DNA of 64,000 bases from Mesorhizobium hawassense (GCF_003289945.1 NZ_QMBP01000001.1:744001-808000), one strand, 5' to 3'; shown: positions 21,366 through 32,545, numbered from the stretch's first letter. Notes: generated by a model from the sequence alone, not told the origin. Program-made: numbers and translations.

Positions 21366-23153
21366 TTACTGGACGAGCACCGAGCGTCCGCAACTTGCGC
21401 CCGTGACACGCACGTCGGCCTCGCCGACATGCACGCCAAGTGCGCCAAGCACGTTGTAGACGAGGTCGTCGACCGGGGCGGTCACGCCGTTCAGCAGCGT
21501 CGTCACCGCCGGCTTCACCGTGCCGAGCAGGGCGGTCACGTCGATGCCGAGCCCCAGCGCATTGACCGACAGCGACAGATTGTTGACCAGCGATGTCGTC
21601 AGCGACTGCGTCAAATTCTTCGTCGACACCGTCTTGATCGTCTTGTTGGCGATGTCGGTGGCGCTATAGGTCAGGGTGGTCGGCGTCATGTTGGTGACCG
21701 AGAAGGCCGACTGCCCGTTGATCTGCAGAAGGTTGAGGTTGATCAGGAGCAGCTTGAGGCTGACATCCGCGATCTCCGCGTCGGAGAAGGATTGCGGCCT
21801 GGTGAAGTCGGCGAAGCCGCTGGCGCTGCTGTCGGCAAGGTGGGCCGCGACCACACCCGGCTGCGCGGCGATCGAAACCTTGATGCTGGAAGGGCCGGTC
21901 GGGCAGCTGATATCGGTCAGCTTGGCTTCGGCATAAGCGACCTCGACATTGAGCGGCAGGTTGACCGAAAGCAGCTTGACGCCGCCGCCCAGGTTTACGC
22001 CGGCGTTACCATTTCCGTTGCCGTAACCGTTGCCATTGTTGCCGTTGCCAATGCCGACGCTGGCGTTGAGCTTGATGCGCGTCTGTGCCGTGCGCACCAC
22101 GGTGCCCGCTTCTCCCACCGCCAGCCAGGGCGAGTTCTGCATCGGCTCGCCGATAGCGATGGCAAGCGTCGTCGAGGTCAGCCCCGGCATGGTGGCGCCG
22201 AGATCGACCGTGGCCTGGTTCGTGCCGTTGGCGAGTGCTGCCGCCGCCGTCAGCATGCTGAGCGCGCTGGCATTCACCGATAGCCCGGCGGGTTGTTGTC
22301 CGAGGCCGAGGCTGCCCACCGAGCCCAGGTCGACGAGATTGCTGAGCGGAATCCTGGCCGTATTGGTGGCGCTCGAGGCCATGGTCTGCAGCGCGATCTT
22401 GGCCGTGCGGTCGAGCCCCGGCACATTGGCCATGGCGGTGGCGATCTGGCCGATCGTCGCCTTCGAGGCGAGCACGTCGGAATAGGAAACGCCGGTCAGT
22501 CTCAACTGCACGGCAAGCTGGTCGACGAAGGAGAGCACGTCGACGTCGGCCGAAATCAGCGAATTGTAATCCATCACGCTTAGCGAGATGTTGCCGCCGA
22601 GAAGGCTGCCGAGAAGCGCGTTGATGATGCCGCCATTGAGGCTGGCGAGCCGAGAGCCGACCGAAAAAGCCGCTTGCGGCTGGGCGCTGGCGATTGCCGT
22701 CGTGCCGATGGTGGGCGGTGCCATGATCGAGCCGGCGAAATAAAGCGTGCCCTGCTTCTTCAGCGACACCTGGACGGCATTGTAGGGCAGCTTGCCTGCC
22801 TCGAACCGGCTGCCGGCAGCAATGGTGCTGACGCCCGTGTAGCGCCCGGGCACGACCTGGACGACGGCCTTGGTGGCGGTTGGCGCTATGGTCTTGCCTT
22901 CTTGCTGCACGGCGACCGAGGTGATGCCGTTGTCGCTGAGCGTCGTCAGCACCGCCTGCTGGGCATTGGTGATGTTCGATGCCGCGGTGATGGCGGCAAG
23001 GTCGACGATCGACTGCGCGGCGCGTCGTTCGTTGTAAAGCGAACCCTCGTCGATCGCGAAGGCGGTAAGTGCCAGCGCCACTGGCGTGCACAGCGCCGTC
23101 ATCACGGCGAAATTCGCGCTCCGGTCGGCGAGCAGCCGTCTGATCGCCGACAT
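21366..23153 (-). CDS. TadG-like pilus-assembly family protein
   Basis: A 595-residue protein anchored by one N-terminal membrane helix (about residues 13-34) preceded by basic residues. The segment after it (NERRAAQSIVDLAAITAASN) matches the TadG/Flp-assembly N-terminal domain, which resembles a prepilin stem. The long external part is rich in Ser, Thr, Asn and Ala, with a Gly/Asn run (GNGNNGNGYGNGNGN), and ends TGASCGRSVLVQ. The ATG at 23153 has GGGGGG upstream. It lies 19 bases after the TadE-like gene on the same strand. No Flp pilin, CpaABC, TadA ATPase or TadBC is nearby, so a role in Flp pili is uncertain. Confidence 0.75.
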   Translation of the reverse strand: MSAIRRLLADRSANFAVMTALCTPVALALTAFAIDEGSLYNERRAAQSIVDLAAITAASNITNAQQAVLTTLSDNGITSVAVQQEGKTIAPTATKAVVQVVPGRYTGVSTIAAGSRFEAGKLPYNAVQVSLKKQGTLYFAGSIMAPPTIGTTAIASAQPQAAFSVGSRLASLNGGIINALLGSLLGGNISLSVMDYNSLISADVDVLSFVDQLAVQLRLTGVSYSDVLASKATIGQIATAMANVPGLDRTAKIALQTMASSATNTARIPLSNLVDLGSVGSLGLGQQPAGLSVNASALSMLTAAAALANGTNQATVDLGATMPGLTSTTLAIAIGEPMQNSPWLAVGEAGTVVRTAQTRIKLNASVGIGNGNNGNGYGNGNGNAGVNLGGGVKLLSVNLPLNVEVAYAEAKLTDISCPTGPSSIKVSIAAQPGVVAAHLADSSASGFADFTRPQSFSDAEIADVSLKLLLINLNLLQINGQSAFSVTNMTPTTLTYSATDIANKTIKTVSTKNLTQSLTTSLVNNLSLSVNALGLGIDVTALLGTVKPAVTTLLNGVTAPVDDLVYNVLGALGVHVGEADVRVTGASCGRSVLVQ

Positions 23154-23172
23154 CAATCCCCCCTTGATGGCA

Positions 23173-23619
23173 TCATATGCCTCCGACGCGGATCGTCGAT
23201 TGACTCTGGATCGTCGTGCCTGGCAGCGGCAGAGTCCGGAACAGGTTCCAGATCGGCAGGTTGCGCGCATCGTAGCTGACCGAGACGATGAACTGGCTGC
23301 CGTCGGCGGCGCTGTCCTGTGCGTTGACGGTCAGCTTGTTCGGATCGACGAAGGGATAGCCCGCGACGTCGTGAGCGATGAAATCGGTAACCAGCGCCTG
23401 CCGTTCGGTCTGATTGAGGCCGGCAATCGCCGTTCGCGCTGCGTCGGCGGCGATCTGCTGCACCGAATGGCTGGCACCGAAATAGACACCATATGCAACC
23501 ATGCCGAGCAATAGCAGGATGAAGATCGGCGCCAGCATGGCGAATTCGATTGCTGACGTGCCCGCGGCGTCCGCCCGGAAACGAGACCAAGAAACGGGGA
23601 GTTTTCGGTTCTTCAGCAT
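23173..23619 (-). CDS. TadE-like pseudopilin family protein
   Basis: A 148-residue protein with the TadE signature GTSAIEFAMLAPIFILLLLG at residues 20-39: a Gly before the prepilin-like cleavage region, a conserved Glu and a single membrane helix. Family members are minor pseudopilins of tight-adherence pili, processed by the TadV/CpaA peptidase. The start at 23619 (MLKNRKLPVSW) is chosen from the family layout. No good ribosome binding site is visible, and an in-frame start 41 residues earlier exists. It forms a two-gene unit with the TadG-like protein and is divergent from oppA. Confidence 0.75.
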   Translation of the reverse strand: MLKNRKLPVSWSRFRADAAGTSAIEFAMLAPIFILLLLGMVAYGVYFGASHSVQQIAADAARTAIAGLNQTERQALVTDFIAHDVAGYPFVDPNKLTVNAQDSAADGSQFIVSVSYDARNLPIWNLFRTLPLPGTTIQSQSTIRVGGI

Positions 23620-23764
23620 GGTGCGAACAATGCCAAAACCTGCCTGCAAAAACAGAAAACGCCTCGAACAACCGGCAGGTGTGCCAAGTTGAAAGCAAGC
23701 TATAAGTTTTAGATATCGCTGTTTTAGCGCGATGACGCTCACTTAGCGTCAAGCAGGCAAATGG

Positions 23765-23793
23765 TTGAAATAAGATTTCGCTCTGTCTAGTCT
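23765..23793 (+). promoter_or_regulatory. Possible sigma-70 promoter of the peptide-transport operon
   Basis: TTGAAA at 23765-23770 and TAGTCT at 23788-23793 are exactly 17 bases apart and lie about 120 bases before the oppA start, in the AT-richer divergent gap with the TadE gene. The -35 is good (5 of 6) and the -10 weak. Confidence 0.35.
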
Positions 23794-23914
23794 CCTGCCA
23801 CCAGTCGCCGGAAGAGACCGGCGGCACGCTTGAAACGGGGCTGTTTCAACGGTTCCGGAGCGTCAACACTTAAGTAGGCGCGGCTGAGGGGCTGCGCCGA
23901 CAGGGAGAGACTTC

Positions 23915-25507
23915 ATGCTGAAAAACATGCTGAAGGCGACGGTGTTCGCCGCCACCATGGCTCTGGCCACGGGTTCCTTCTATACGCACGCTTTTGCCGA
24001 AACCGTCTACAACCGCGGAAGCGCCGCCGAGGCGGAGACGGTCGATCCGCACAAGACGTCGACGACCTACGAAGCCGATATCATACGCGACCTGTTCCAG
24101 GGTCTCGTCATGCATGACCAGAAGACGAACCTCATTCCAGGTGCCGCCGAAAGCTGGACGGTGTCCGACGACGGCACTGTCTACACCTTCAAGCTGCGCA
24201 AGGATGGCCTCTGGTCGGATGGCAGCCCGGTGACGGCGGACGACTTCGTCTATTCGTTCCATCGGCTGGAAGATCCGGCCACCGCCGCCGAATATGCCTC
24301 GATGCTCTATCCCGTGAAGGGGGCCGAGGACTTCAACACCAAGAAGGGCAAGGCCGAGGATATGGGCGTGAAGGCGATCGACGCCAACACGCTGGAAGTC
24401 ACGCTGAAGGCGCCAACGCCTTACTTCCTGGAGATGCTGACCCATCAGGCGACCTATCCTGTCAGCAAGGCCTCGATCGACAAGCTCGGCGCCGACTGGA
24501 TCAAGCCCGGCAAGCTGGTTTCCAATGGTGCTTATACGCTGGCCGAATGGGTACCCAACGACCATCTGAAACTGGCCAAAAATCCGAAATTCTGGGACGC
24601 CGCGAGCGTGAAGCTCGACGTGGTCAACTACATTCCGACCGAGGATCGCTCGTCGGCGATGAAGCGCTTCGAGGCCGGCGAACTCGACAGCTATGGTGAT
24701 CTGCCGACCGAACAGCTGGCCGATCTCAAGGCCAAATTCGGTGACCAGGTCCGTGTCGGGCCGTATCTCGGCACCTATTATTACGCGGTCAAGACCGACA
24801 AGGCGCCGTGGAACAATGTCGAGCTGCGCAACGCCATCTCGATGGCGATCGATCGCGACTTCCTCGCCGAGAAGGTCTGGCAGAACTCGATGCTGCCTGG
24901 ATATTCGATGGTGCCTCCGGGTATCGAGGGCTACACGCCGGCACTGGCCAAATATGCCGACATGCCGCAGATCGATCGTGAGGACGCTGCCAAGAAGATC
25001 CTCGAGAAGCTCGGCTATACACCCGAGCATCCGTTGAAGATGGAAATCCGATACAATACCTCGGAGAACCATAAGAACACGGCGGTCGCCATCCAGGAGC
25101 AGCTGAAGCCTCTCGGCGTCGAGGTAACGCTGCTCAACACCGACACCAAGACCCACTACGGCTTCCTCGAGCAGAAGGGCAATTACGACGTCGCCCGCGC
25201 CGCCTGGATCGCCGACTACAAGGATCCGGAGACCTTCCTCGGCATCTCGCGCAAGGCGAGCGGCAACAACTACTCGAACTATGACAGCCCGGCCTATGAG
25301 GCCGCGATGGACAAGGCAGCCGCCGCCGGTGGCAAGCCTGAGGAGCGCATGAAGGACCTCTCCGAGGCCGAACGCATCCTCATCGACGACGTCGGCGAAA
25401 TCCCGCTTCTCTACTACAGTTTCCACGACATCGTGTCCTCGAAGGTGCATGGCTTCGACGACAACGTGATGGACATTCATCCGTCCCGCTTCATCTCCAA
25501 GGACTGA
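23915..25507 (+). CDS. oppA: Oligopeptide ABC importer, periplasmic binding protein
   Basis: A 530-residue SBP_bac_5 (OppA/DppA cluster C) protein with a cleavable signal peptide (basic MLKNMLK, hydrophobic core, cleavage near HAFA-ET). The conserved segments VDPHKTSTTYEADIIRDLFQ and AESWTVSDDGTVYTFKLR lie at the start of the mature protein; the C-terminus has IPLLYYSFHDIV. It binds peptides in the periplasm and passes them to the OppBC channel. GGGAGA lies before the ATG. A 12-bp hairpin behind the gene separates it from oppB, suggesting surplus synthesis of the binding protein. Confidence 0.88.
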   Translation: MLKNMLKATVFAATMALATGSFYTHAFAETVYNRGSAAEAETVDPHKTSTTYEADIIRDLFQGLVMHDQKTNLIPGAAESWTVSDDGTVYTFKLRKDGLWSDGSPVTADDFVYSFHRLEDPATAAEYASMLYPVKGAEDFNTKKGKAEDMGVKAIDANTLEVTLKAPTPYFLEMLTHQATYPVSKASIDKLGADWIKPGKLVSNGAYTLAEWVPNDHLKLAKNPKFWDAASVKLDVVNYIPTEDRSSAMKRFEAGELDSYGDLPTEQLADLKAKFGDQVRVGPYLGTYYYAVKTDKAPWNNVELRNAISMAIDRDFLAEKVWQNSMLPGYSMVPPGIEGYTPALAKYADMPQIDREDAAKKILEKLGYTPEHPLKMEIRYNTSENHKNTAVAIQEQLKPLGVEVTLLNTDTKTHYGFLEQKGNYDVARAAWIADYKDPETFLGISRKASGNNYSNYDSPAYEAAMDKAAAAGGKPEERMKDLSEAERILIDDVGEIPLLYYSFHDIVSSKVHGFDDNVMDIHPSRFISKD

Positions 25508-25524
25508 CAAGTAAACTTGGCCGT

Positions 25525-25553
25525 GCCGCCGCTCCCTTTTTGGGAGCGGCGGC
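25525..25553 (+). terminator. Strong intercistronic hairpin after oppA
   Basis: GCCGCCGCTCCC (25525-25536) and GGGAGCGGCGGC (25542-25553) pair perfectly over 12 bases around a TTTTT loop, 18 bases after the oppA stop. No T-run follows, so it is probably a partial terminator or mRNA-protecting stem that leaves oppBCDF at lower level than oppA. Confidence 0.65.
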
Positions 25554-25683
25554 CGCGGTCTGTCGTCGTGCCGGGCCGAAAGTCGGGTTGGATTTTCGGT
25601 GATGCCGGTGCGAAGATCAGAGATGCCAGCGCGCCACGGATCTTCGACTGGAGAGCTGTCGCCCTGGCTGAAGCGGGGCGCCG

Positions 25684-26607
25684 ATGCTGCGTTATGTCTT
25701 CCGGCGGCTGTTGACCGCCATCCCGACGCTTTTCGTCATCGTGACGGTGGCGTTCTTCCTGATCCGCGTCGCCCCTGGCGGCCCGTTCAACCAGGAACGG
25801 GGCCTGAGCCCTGAGATCAAGGCCAATCTCGAAGCACAGTTCGGCCTCAACGATCCGCTCTGGCTGCAATATGTCCACTATCTCGGCAACCTTTTGCGCG
25901 GCAATTTCGGCCCGAGCTACAATCTGCCGGATTTCACCGTCACCGAGCTCTTCGCCAAGGGCCTGCCGATCTCGATCCAGATCGGCACCTCGGCGCTGGT
26001 GCTGGCGCTGCTGCTCGGCTCCGTCCTCGGCACCATCGCGGCGCTCAACCAGAACAGAATGGCCGACTATTCGGTGATCGCTTTGGCCACCGCCGGCAGC
26101 ACTATCCCGACCTTCGTCATCGCGCCGGTGATCCAGCTCGTCTTCGGGCTGTCCTGGAAGCTGTTGCCGATCGGCGGCTGGGGCGACGGCGCCTTGATCA
26201 ACAAGGTCGGTCCGGTGCTGACGCTGGCCTTGCCGCAGATCGCCATCGTCGCCCGCCTGATGCGCGGCTCGATGATTGAAAGCCTGCGCTCGCACCATAT
26301 CCGCACCGCCCGCGCGCTCGGTCTGTCCGACTGGTCGGTGGTGGTCAAGCACGCGCTGCGCGGCGCCGTCCTGCCGATCGTCTCCTTCACCGGCCCGGCG
26401 GCCGCGGCGCTGCTTACCGGCTCGATCATCGTCGAGACCATCTTCTCCATTCCGGGCGTCGGCCGCTATTTCGTCGATGCAGCCCTCAACCGCGACTACA
26501 CGCTGGTCATGGGCACCGTGGTGGTGATCGCGGTCTTCACCATCGTCTTCAACCTGATCGTCGATCTTCTCTACGCGGTCGTCGATCCGAGGGTGCGCTA
26601 TGACTGA
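25684..26607 (+). CDS. oppB: Oligopeptide ABC importer, inner-membrane permease B
   Basis: A 307-residue permease with six membrane spans, the first at residues 9-29 (RRLLTAIPTLFVIVTVAFFL). It carries the usual LFGLxxP-type start of the family (FGLNDPLWLQYVHYLGNLL) and the EAA loop SHHIRTARALGLSDWSVVVKHALR, which contacts the ATPase. It forms the channel with OppC. The start ATG lies about 175 bases after oppA, behind the hairpin. The last eight bases overlap oppC. Confidence 0.9.
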   Translation: MLRYVFRRLLTAIPTLFVIVTVAFFLIRVAPGGPFNQERGLSPEIKANLEAQFGLNDPLWLQYVHYLGNLLRGNFGPSYNLPDFTVTELFAKGLPISIQIGTSALVLALLLGSVLGTIAALNQNRMADYSVIALATAGSTIPTFVIAPVIQLVFGLSWKLLPIGGWGDGALINKVGPVLTLALPQIAIVARLMRGSMIESLRSHHIRTARALGLSDWSVVVKHALRGAVLPIVSFTGPAAAALLTGSIIVETIFSIPGVGRYFVDAALNRDYTLVMGTVVVIAVFTIVFNLIVDLLYAVVDPRVRYD

Positions 26608-27724
26608 CCTTGCAGTCGCCGTTCCGGAGCCGATCGTCGGCCGCTCGCTCTGGGGCAACGCCTGGGCGCGGCTGAAGCGCAACCGCGCCGCCATGTTCAG
26701 CCTTTATTACCTGGCATTCATCGCCGTCATCAGCGTGTTCGGCCCAATGGTCGTGCCGCACGAATACACCACCATCTACGGCGACTATGTGCGCATGCCG
26801 CCGAGCCTGTCGGCCTATCCGAAGCCCGACATGATCCAGGGCGCGCTGAGCGATGCCATCAAACGCATGCGCGCCGACATCAAGGAATGGCACCAGGACG
26901 GCAATCGCGTCATCGTCACCGTCACTTCGACCAAGCCGATCGACGACCGCAACATCCGCTATCTCGACCGCTCCGACGCCTTCGACGACACCAGGATCGA
27001 GAACAAGTCGGCCGACGGGCTGCAAGTGACGATGAGTTCGGCCATCAAGCAGCAATATTTCCTGTTCGGCACCGACAACACCGGCCGCGACCTGCTCTCG
27101 CGCACGCTGATGGCCGGCCGCATCTCGCTGGCGATCGGCCTGCTTGCCGGCGTCGTCGCCGGCGTCATCGGCGTCATCTACGGCGCGGCCGCGGGCTTTG
27201 CCGGCGGCCGGGTCGACGAGGTGATGATGCGCATCGTCGACGTGCTCTATTCGCTGCCCTTCATCTTCTTCGTCATCATGCTGGTGGTGTTCTTCGGTCG
27301 CAACTTCGTGCTGATGTTTTTGGCCGTGGGCGCGGTGTTGTGGCTCGACATGGCCCGCATCGTGCGCGGCCAGGCGCTGTCGATCCGCAGGCAGGAATAC
27401 GTCCAGGCGGCGGAGGCGATGGGCGTCGGCCAGCGCGGCATCCTGTTGCGCCACGTCATCCCCAATCTGCTCGGCCCAGTCGTCATCTACATGACGCTGC
27501 TGGTGCCGCAGGTCATCATCCTGGAGAGCTTCCTCTCCTTCCTCGGTCTCGGCGTGCAGGAGCCGATGACCAGCTGGGGCGTGCTGATCTCGGTCGGCGC
27601 CAAGAACATCGGTTATGCCAATTGGCTGCTGCTGTTCCCGGCCTTCTTCCTCGTCTCGACGCTGTTCGCCCTGAATTTCGTCGGTGACGGCCTGCGCGAC
27701 GCGCTCGACCCGAAAGATCGCTGA
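26600..27724 (+). CDS. oppC: Oligopeptide ABC importer, inner-membrane permease C
   Basis: A 374-residue permease. The first membrane helix at about 32-54 is followed by a long periplasmic region to residue 150 that includes the typical FGTDNTGRDLLSRTLMAGRIS entry into the transport domain. The EAA loop is RRQEYVQAAEAMGVGQRGILLRHVIPN. It is longer than E. coli OppC (about 300 residues) because of the ~90-residue periplasmic insert with alternating Lys/Asp-rich strands, a feature also seen in some oligopeptide systems. The start overlaps oppB by eight bases, so translation is coupled. Confidence 0.9.
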   Translation: MTDLAVAVPEPIVGRSLWGNAWARLKRNRAAMFSLYYLAFIAVISVFGPMVVPHEYTTIYGDYVRMPPSLSAYPKPDMIQGALSDAIKRMRADIKEWHQDGNRVIVTVTSTKPIDDRNIRYLDRSDAFDDTRIENKSADGLQVTMSSAIKQQYFLFGTDNTGRDLLSRTLMAGRISLAIGLLAGVVAGVIGVIYGAAAGFAGGRVDEVMMRIVDVLYSLPFIFFVIMLVVFFGRNFVLMFLAVGAVLWLDMARIVRGQALSIRRQEYVQAAEAMGVGQRGILLRHVIPNLLGPVVIYMTLLVPQVIILESFLSFLGLGVQEPMTSWGVLISVGAKNIGYANWLLLFPAFFLVSTLFALNFVGDGLRDALDPKDR

Positions 27725-27725
27725 C

Positions 27726-29342
<1,617 letters not shown>

Positions 29343-29357
29343 AGCCTGGCGGCCGGC

Positions 29358-29687
29358 TCACTGCGCGGAGGCGCACCTTTGCTTCCGCGCCGCGCCGATC
29401 GCCTGCTGCTGCCGTTGCAGCCGTTCGATCTTCGCCGTTTCGCGATTGGCCACCGCCGTCTTCACCCGCTCGCCGCCGAGCAGCCACGTTGGGACACTGG
29501 TGTTCGCGACCCTGCCGCGGGCGATCGCGGTGCGCGAGATATCGGTCGCGATGTCGCCGAGTTCGCTGTTGAGCTCGACGCAGCTCATCCTGTCGTATTT
29601 CGCCGGACTGATCGACGCGACGGTCGACGAGCAGCCTGCCGCCAGAAGCAGCGTTGTGATCGAAATGGGGGTAAGCGTGAACTTCAT
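29358..29687 (-). CDS. Small lipoprotein of unknown function
   Basis: A 109-residue protein with a lipoprotein signal: MKFTLTPISITTLLLAAGCSS, lipobox LAAGC with C19 as the lipidated residue. The mature part is short and helical (VELNSELGDIATDISRTAIARG) with a Gln/Arg-rich C-terminus that includes a coiled-coil-like stretch and a second Cys. The Ser after the Cys suggests outer-membrane sorting by Lol. AAGAGA is directly upstream of the ATG. It converges on the peptide importer 15 bases away. I do not recognise the family, but the lipobox makes the gene believable. Confidence 0.75.
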   Translation of the reverse strand: MKFTLTPISITTLLLAAGCSSTVASISPAKYDRMSCVELNSELGDIATDISRTAIARGRVANTSVPTWLLGGERVKTAVANRETAKIERLQRQQQAIGAARKQRCASAQ

Positions 29688-30102
29688 TCTCTTGTTAAGG
29701 CGCTCCGCTGGGTCTGTGCTCGGTCAAACACGACAGAACGGCCATTAGGTCAAAGTAAGGGCCGGCTGTCGAGCACAATGGGCGGCGGCAGTCGTTCCAG
29801 CCGCGGTTCGACGCTGAAAGGTTAATGCGGGAAGGTGGGCGAAGCCAAAGGCAACCGTCGACCTGATGCTCCTGATGCGCGTCGCAACTGGGGCAATTGC
29901 AACAAAAGCATGTACCGGCGTTCCGCGAGAAATTACGTAAAAACAAAGGCTTAGAGATGCTCTGTGATTTTGGTAAATCGTGGAATGCTCTAGGTTGCCT
30001 GCCATTCGTGCCGTCGACCTGCCGGCGATGGCTGACGCGCAGTCTCTTTAGACCTCGGATAGGTTTTCCCGATATTTTTCGGGGAAAAGGAGCAGGAACG
30101 TC
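29688..30102. other. 415-base non-coding gap between divergent genes
   Basis: This region separates the lipoprotein gene (left) from the sensor kinase (right). The left two thirds is GC-rich without a credible open frame. Around 29900-30000 it becomes AT-richer (for example GAGAAATTACGTAAAAACAA), the likely promoter area of the kinase. Just before the kinase, TTTTCCCG and CGGGGAAAA form a small imperfect hairpin at about 30066-30087, overlapping the kinase ribosome-binding region AAAGGAG. No other signal was recognised. Confidence 0.5.
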
Positions 30103-32541
30103 ATGACCGAAATCTGGCACTCACTCCTCGCCAATCTTGCCCTGGTCTCCATCCTGGTCGTCGCCTGGGACCTTGTGGCCGATTTTACCGGACGCCTGCC
30201 GCGGCTGATACAGTCGCTGCTTCTCGGCTTGGTGATGTGCGCGGGATCGGTCATTTCGATGGCCACCGCGCTCAACGTCTCCGGCTTCGTCGTCGACCTG
30301 CGCGCCGCCTTTATCGCCGCCGCCGCGTTCTTCGGCGGATGGCCGGCAATGTTCGTGGCCACCATCGGCTCCGTCGCCTACCGCCTCTATCTGGGCGGGC
30401 AGGGCGCTAATGTCGGCGTCATGGGCATCCTGATCACCGCCATCGTCGGCATGGCGTGGTACCACGTCGTCGCGGTCCGCTCGCGCACCATGTTCGATAT
30501 ACTCGGCCTCGGCGTGTCCGTGGCGCTCGCCGGACTGATCACGCTCGTGGTGATCCCCCAGCAGGTTCTCACCGGCTTCATTCAGCAGAGCACGTGGCCC
30601 TCCCTCGTCTTCCGCTTCATCAGCACCTTCATCATCAGCGTGCTGCTCGACCGGCAGCAGCGACGTCGCGAACTTGCACTATCCAACATGGTCTACCGCG
30701 CCATGGTCCGCGAACTGCCGGATTGCCTCAACGTGAAGGATGTCGACGGCCGCTTCGTCGTCGCAAATCCAGCCACAGCCGAAATGGTGGGCGCCGCGTC
30801 GGTCGAGGACCTGATCGGCAAGACCGATTTCGATTTCTATCCGAAGGAGGTGGCCGAGCGCTTCAGGCAGGATGAGGCTGGCGCGCTGGAGGCCGGGCAG
30901 ACGTCACGCATCGATCAGCCCGCGCAGTTCCCGGACGGCAGGCAGGGCTGGCTCTATACGATGAAGGCGCCATTCCGCGACCAGGCCGGCAAGACCGTCG
31001 GCGTCATCACCTACAATCGCGACATCACCGAGCAGAAGCGCAACGCCCAGCTCAAGAACGACTTCATCTCGACGGTCAGCCACGAATTGCGCACGCCGCT
31101 GACGTCCATCCGCGGCTCGCTCGGCCTCATTGCGGCCGGCGTCGCTGGCGAATTGTCGCCAAAGGCCGCCAACCTCGTCAACATCGCCCACAACAACAGC
31201 GAAAGGCTGGTTCTCCTGATCAACGATATTCTCGACATGGAGAAGATCGAATCGGGCGTGATCACCTTCAAGATCAAACAGATGGCGGTGCGTTCGGTGC
31301 TGGAGCAGGCCATAGCCGCAAGTTCCAATTACATGGCCGAGAACAAGATCCGCATGGTGCTGGTCGATGACGCCCCGCGCGCCGAGGCCAATATCGACCC
31401 GGACCGCCTGCATCAGGTGATGGCTAATCTGTTGTCGAATGCAATCAAGTTCTCCGAACCCGGCGGCACGGTGATGGTGAAGCTCCAGCGCCGCGACCGC
31501 GACATGCTGCGTATCTCGGTGATCGACCATGGCGCGGGCATTCCGGAGGCGTTCCGCAGCCGCATATTTGGAAAATTCGAGCAGGCGGATGCGTCGAGCA
31601 CCCGCAAAAAGGGAGGCACCGGCCTGGGCTTGAGCATCGTCAAGACCATCGTCGAAAAGCTGGGCGGCGCCGTTTCCTTCGAAACCGAGGAGGGCAAGGG
31701 GACCTCGTTCCATGTCGACCTTGCCGAAGCGCACAGGCAGGCCGAGAAGCCGGTGATTGTCGAGCGCCGGGCGCGCAAGCGCGATGGTCGCCTGCGTGTC
31801 CTTATTTGCGAGGATGAGGCTGACATCGCTGTGGTGATCGCCGCTCTTCTCGACGCGGACGGCTTTTCCAGCGACGTCGCCCCCGATATCGACACCGCCA
31901 AGGCGCTTCTGAGCTCTCGCGACTATGTCGCGCTGACGCTGGACATCAAGCTTGCCGGCGAGTCCGGCATCAAGCTCTTCCATGATATCAGGGCATCACA
32001 GGCGAATTCCGACATTGCTGTCGTCGTCATCTCCGCCGTCGCCGACGAGGCCAGGCGTTCGCTGAACGGCACAGCCGTCGGCATCGTCGACTGGCTGGAG
32101 AAGCCAGTGGATTCGAAGCGGCTTCACGCGGCTCTCGCCAAGATCGTCGGCCGCAGGGTCGAGCCCAAGCCGCAGATTCTGCATGTCGAGGACGACGAGG
32201 GCGTGCTTGCGGTGATGTCGGAGGGGCTGGGTTCCGGCGTGTCGATCACCTCGGCAAGAACGCTGAAGGACGCGCGGGAGGCGATCGCGCGTCGTCGCTT
32301 CGATCTGGTCATTCTGGACATTGCGCTGCCCGATGGATCGGGGCTGGACCTTCTGACCGACCTACCGCTCGACACCGGGGTCATCGTGTTCTCGGCGGCG
32401 GAACTCGACCAGAAACTCGGCGACCGGGTGCAGGCGATCATGACCAAGACCAAGGCCTCGGAAATCGACGTCGCCAGGCTGGTCAAGAACATGCTGGCCT
32501 CGTCGCGCGACGGCGCCGCATTCGCCCATGCCAAGGAGTGA
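30103..32541 (+). CDS. Membrane hybrid sensor histidine kinase with two receiver domains
   Basis: An 812-residue kinase. Residues 5-185 form about six membrane helices of the 5TM-LYT type (LysE/YpdA-like sensor). A PAS domain follows (200-312, LPDCLNVKDVDGRFVVANP), then HisKA with H327 in VSHELRTPL, and HATPase_c with NLLSNAIKF (442-450), DHGAGIPEAF and GGTGLGLSIVK. Two receiver domains come last, with phospho-acceptor D614 (LTLDIKLAGESG) and D739 (LVILDIALPDGSG). There is no Hpt domain inside, but one is encoded at the other end of the locus. It heads the polysaccharide gene set and probably transmits a membrane or ligand signal into a phosphorelay with the next genes. Confidence 0.9.
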   Translation: MTEIWHSLLANLALVSILVVAWDLVADFTGRLPRLIQSLLLGLVMCAGSVISMATALNVSGFVVDLRAAFIAAAAFFGGWPAMFVATIGSVAYRLYLGGQGANVGVMGILITAIVGMAWYHVVAVRSRTMFDILGLGVSVALAGLITLVVIPQQVLTGFIQQSTWPSLVFRFISTFIISVLLDRQQRRRELALSNMVYRAMVRELPDCLNVKDVDGRFVVANPATAEMVGAASVEDLIGKTDFDFYPKEVAERFRQDEAGALEAGQTSRIDQPAQFPDGRQGWLYTMKAPFRDQAGKTVGVITYNRDITEQKRNAQLKNDFISTVSHELRTPLTSIRGSLGLIAAGVAGELSPKAANLVNIAHNNSERLVLLINDILDMEKIESGVITFKIKQMAVRSVLEQAIAASSNYMAENKIRMVLVDDAPRAEANIDPDRLHQVMANLLSNAIKFSEPGGTVMVKLQRRDRDMLRISVIDHGAGIPEAFRSRIFGKFEQADASSTRKKGGTGLGLSIVKTIVEKLGGAVSFETEEGKGTSFHVDLAEAHRQAEKPVIVERRARKRDGRLRVLICEDEADIAVVIAALLDADGFSSDVAPDIDTAKALLSSRDYVALTLDIKLAGESGIKLFHDIRASQANSDIAVVVISAVADEARRSLNGTAVGIVDWLEKPVDSKRLHAALAKIVGRRVEPKPQILHVEDDEGVLAVMSEGLGSGVSITSARTLKDAREAIARRRFDLVILDIALPDGSGLDLLTDLPLDTGVIVFSAAELDQKLGDRVQAIMTKTKASEIDVARLVKNMLASSRDGAAFAHAKE

Positions 32542-32545
32542 CACC

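Noticed and set aside
25525..25553. Full intrinsic terminator of oppA
   Set aside because: The stem is perfect but the five Ts are in the loop and no T-run follows, so operon read-through is expected.
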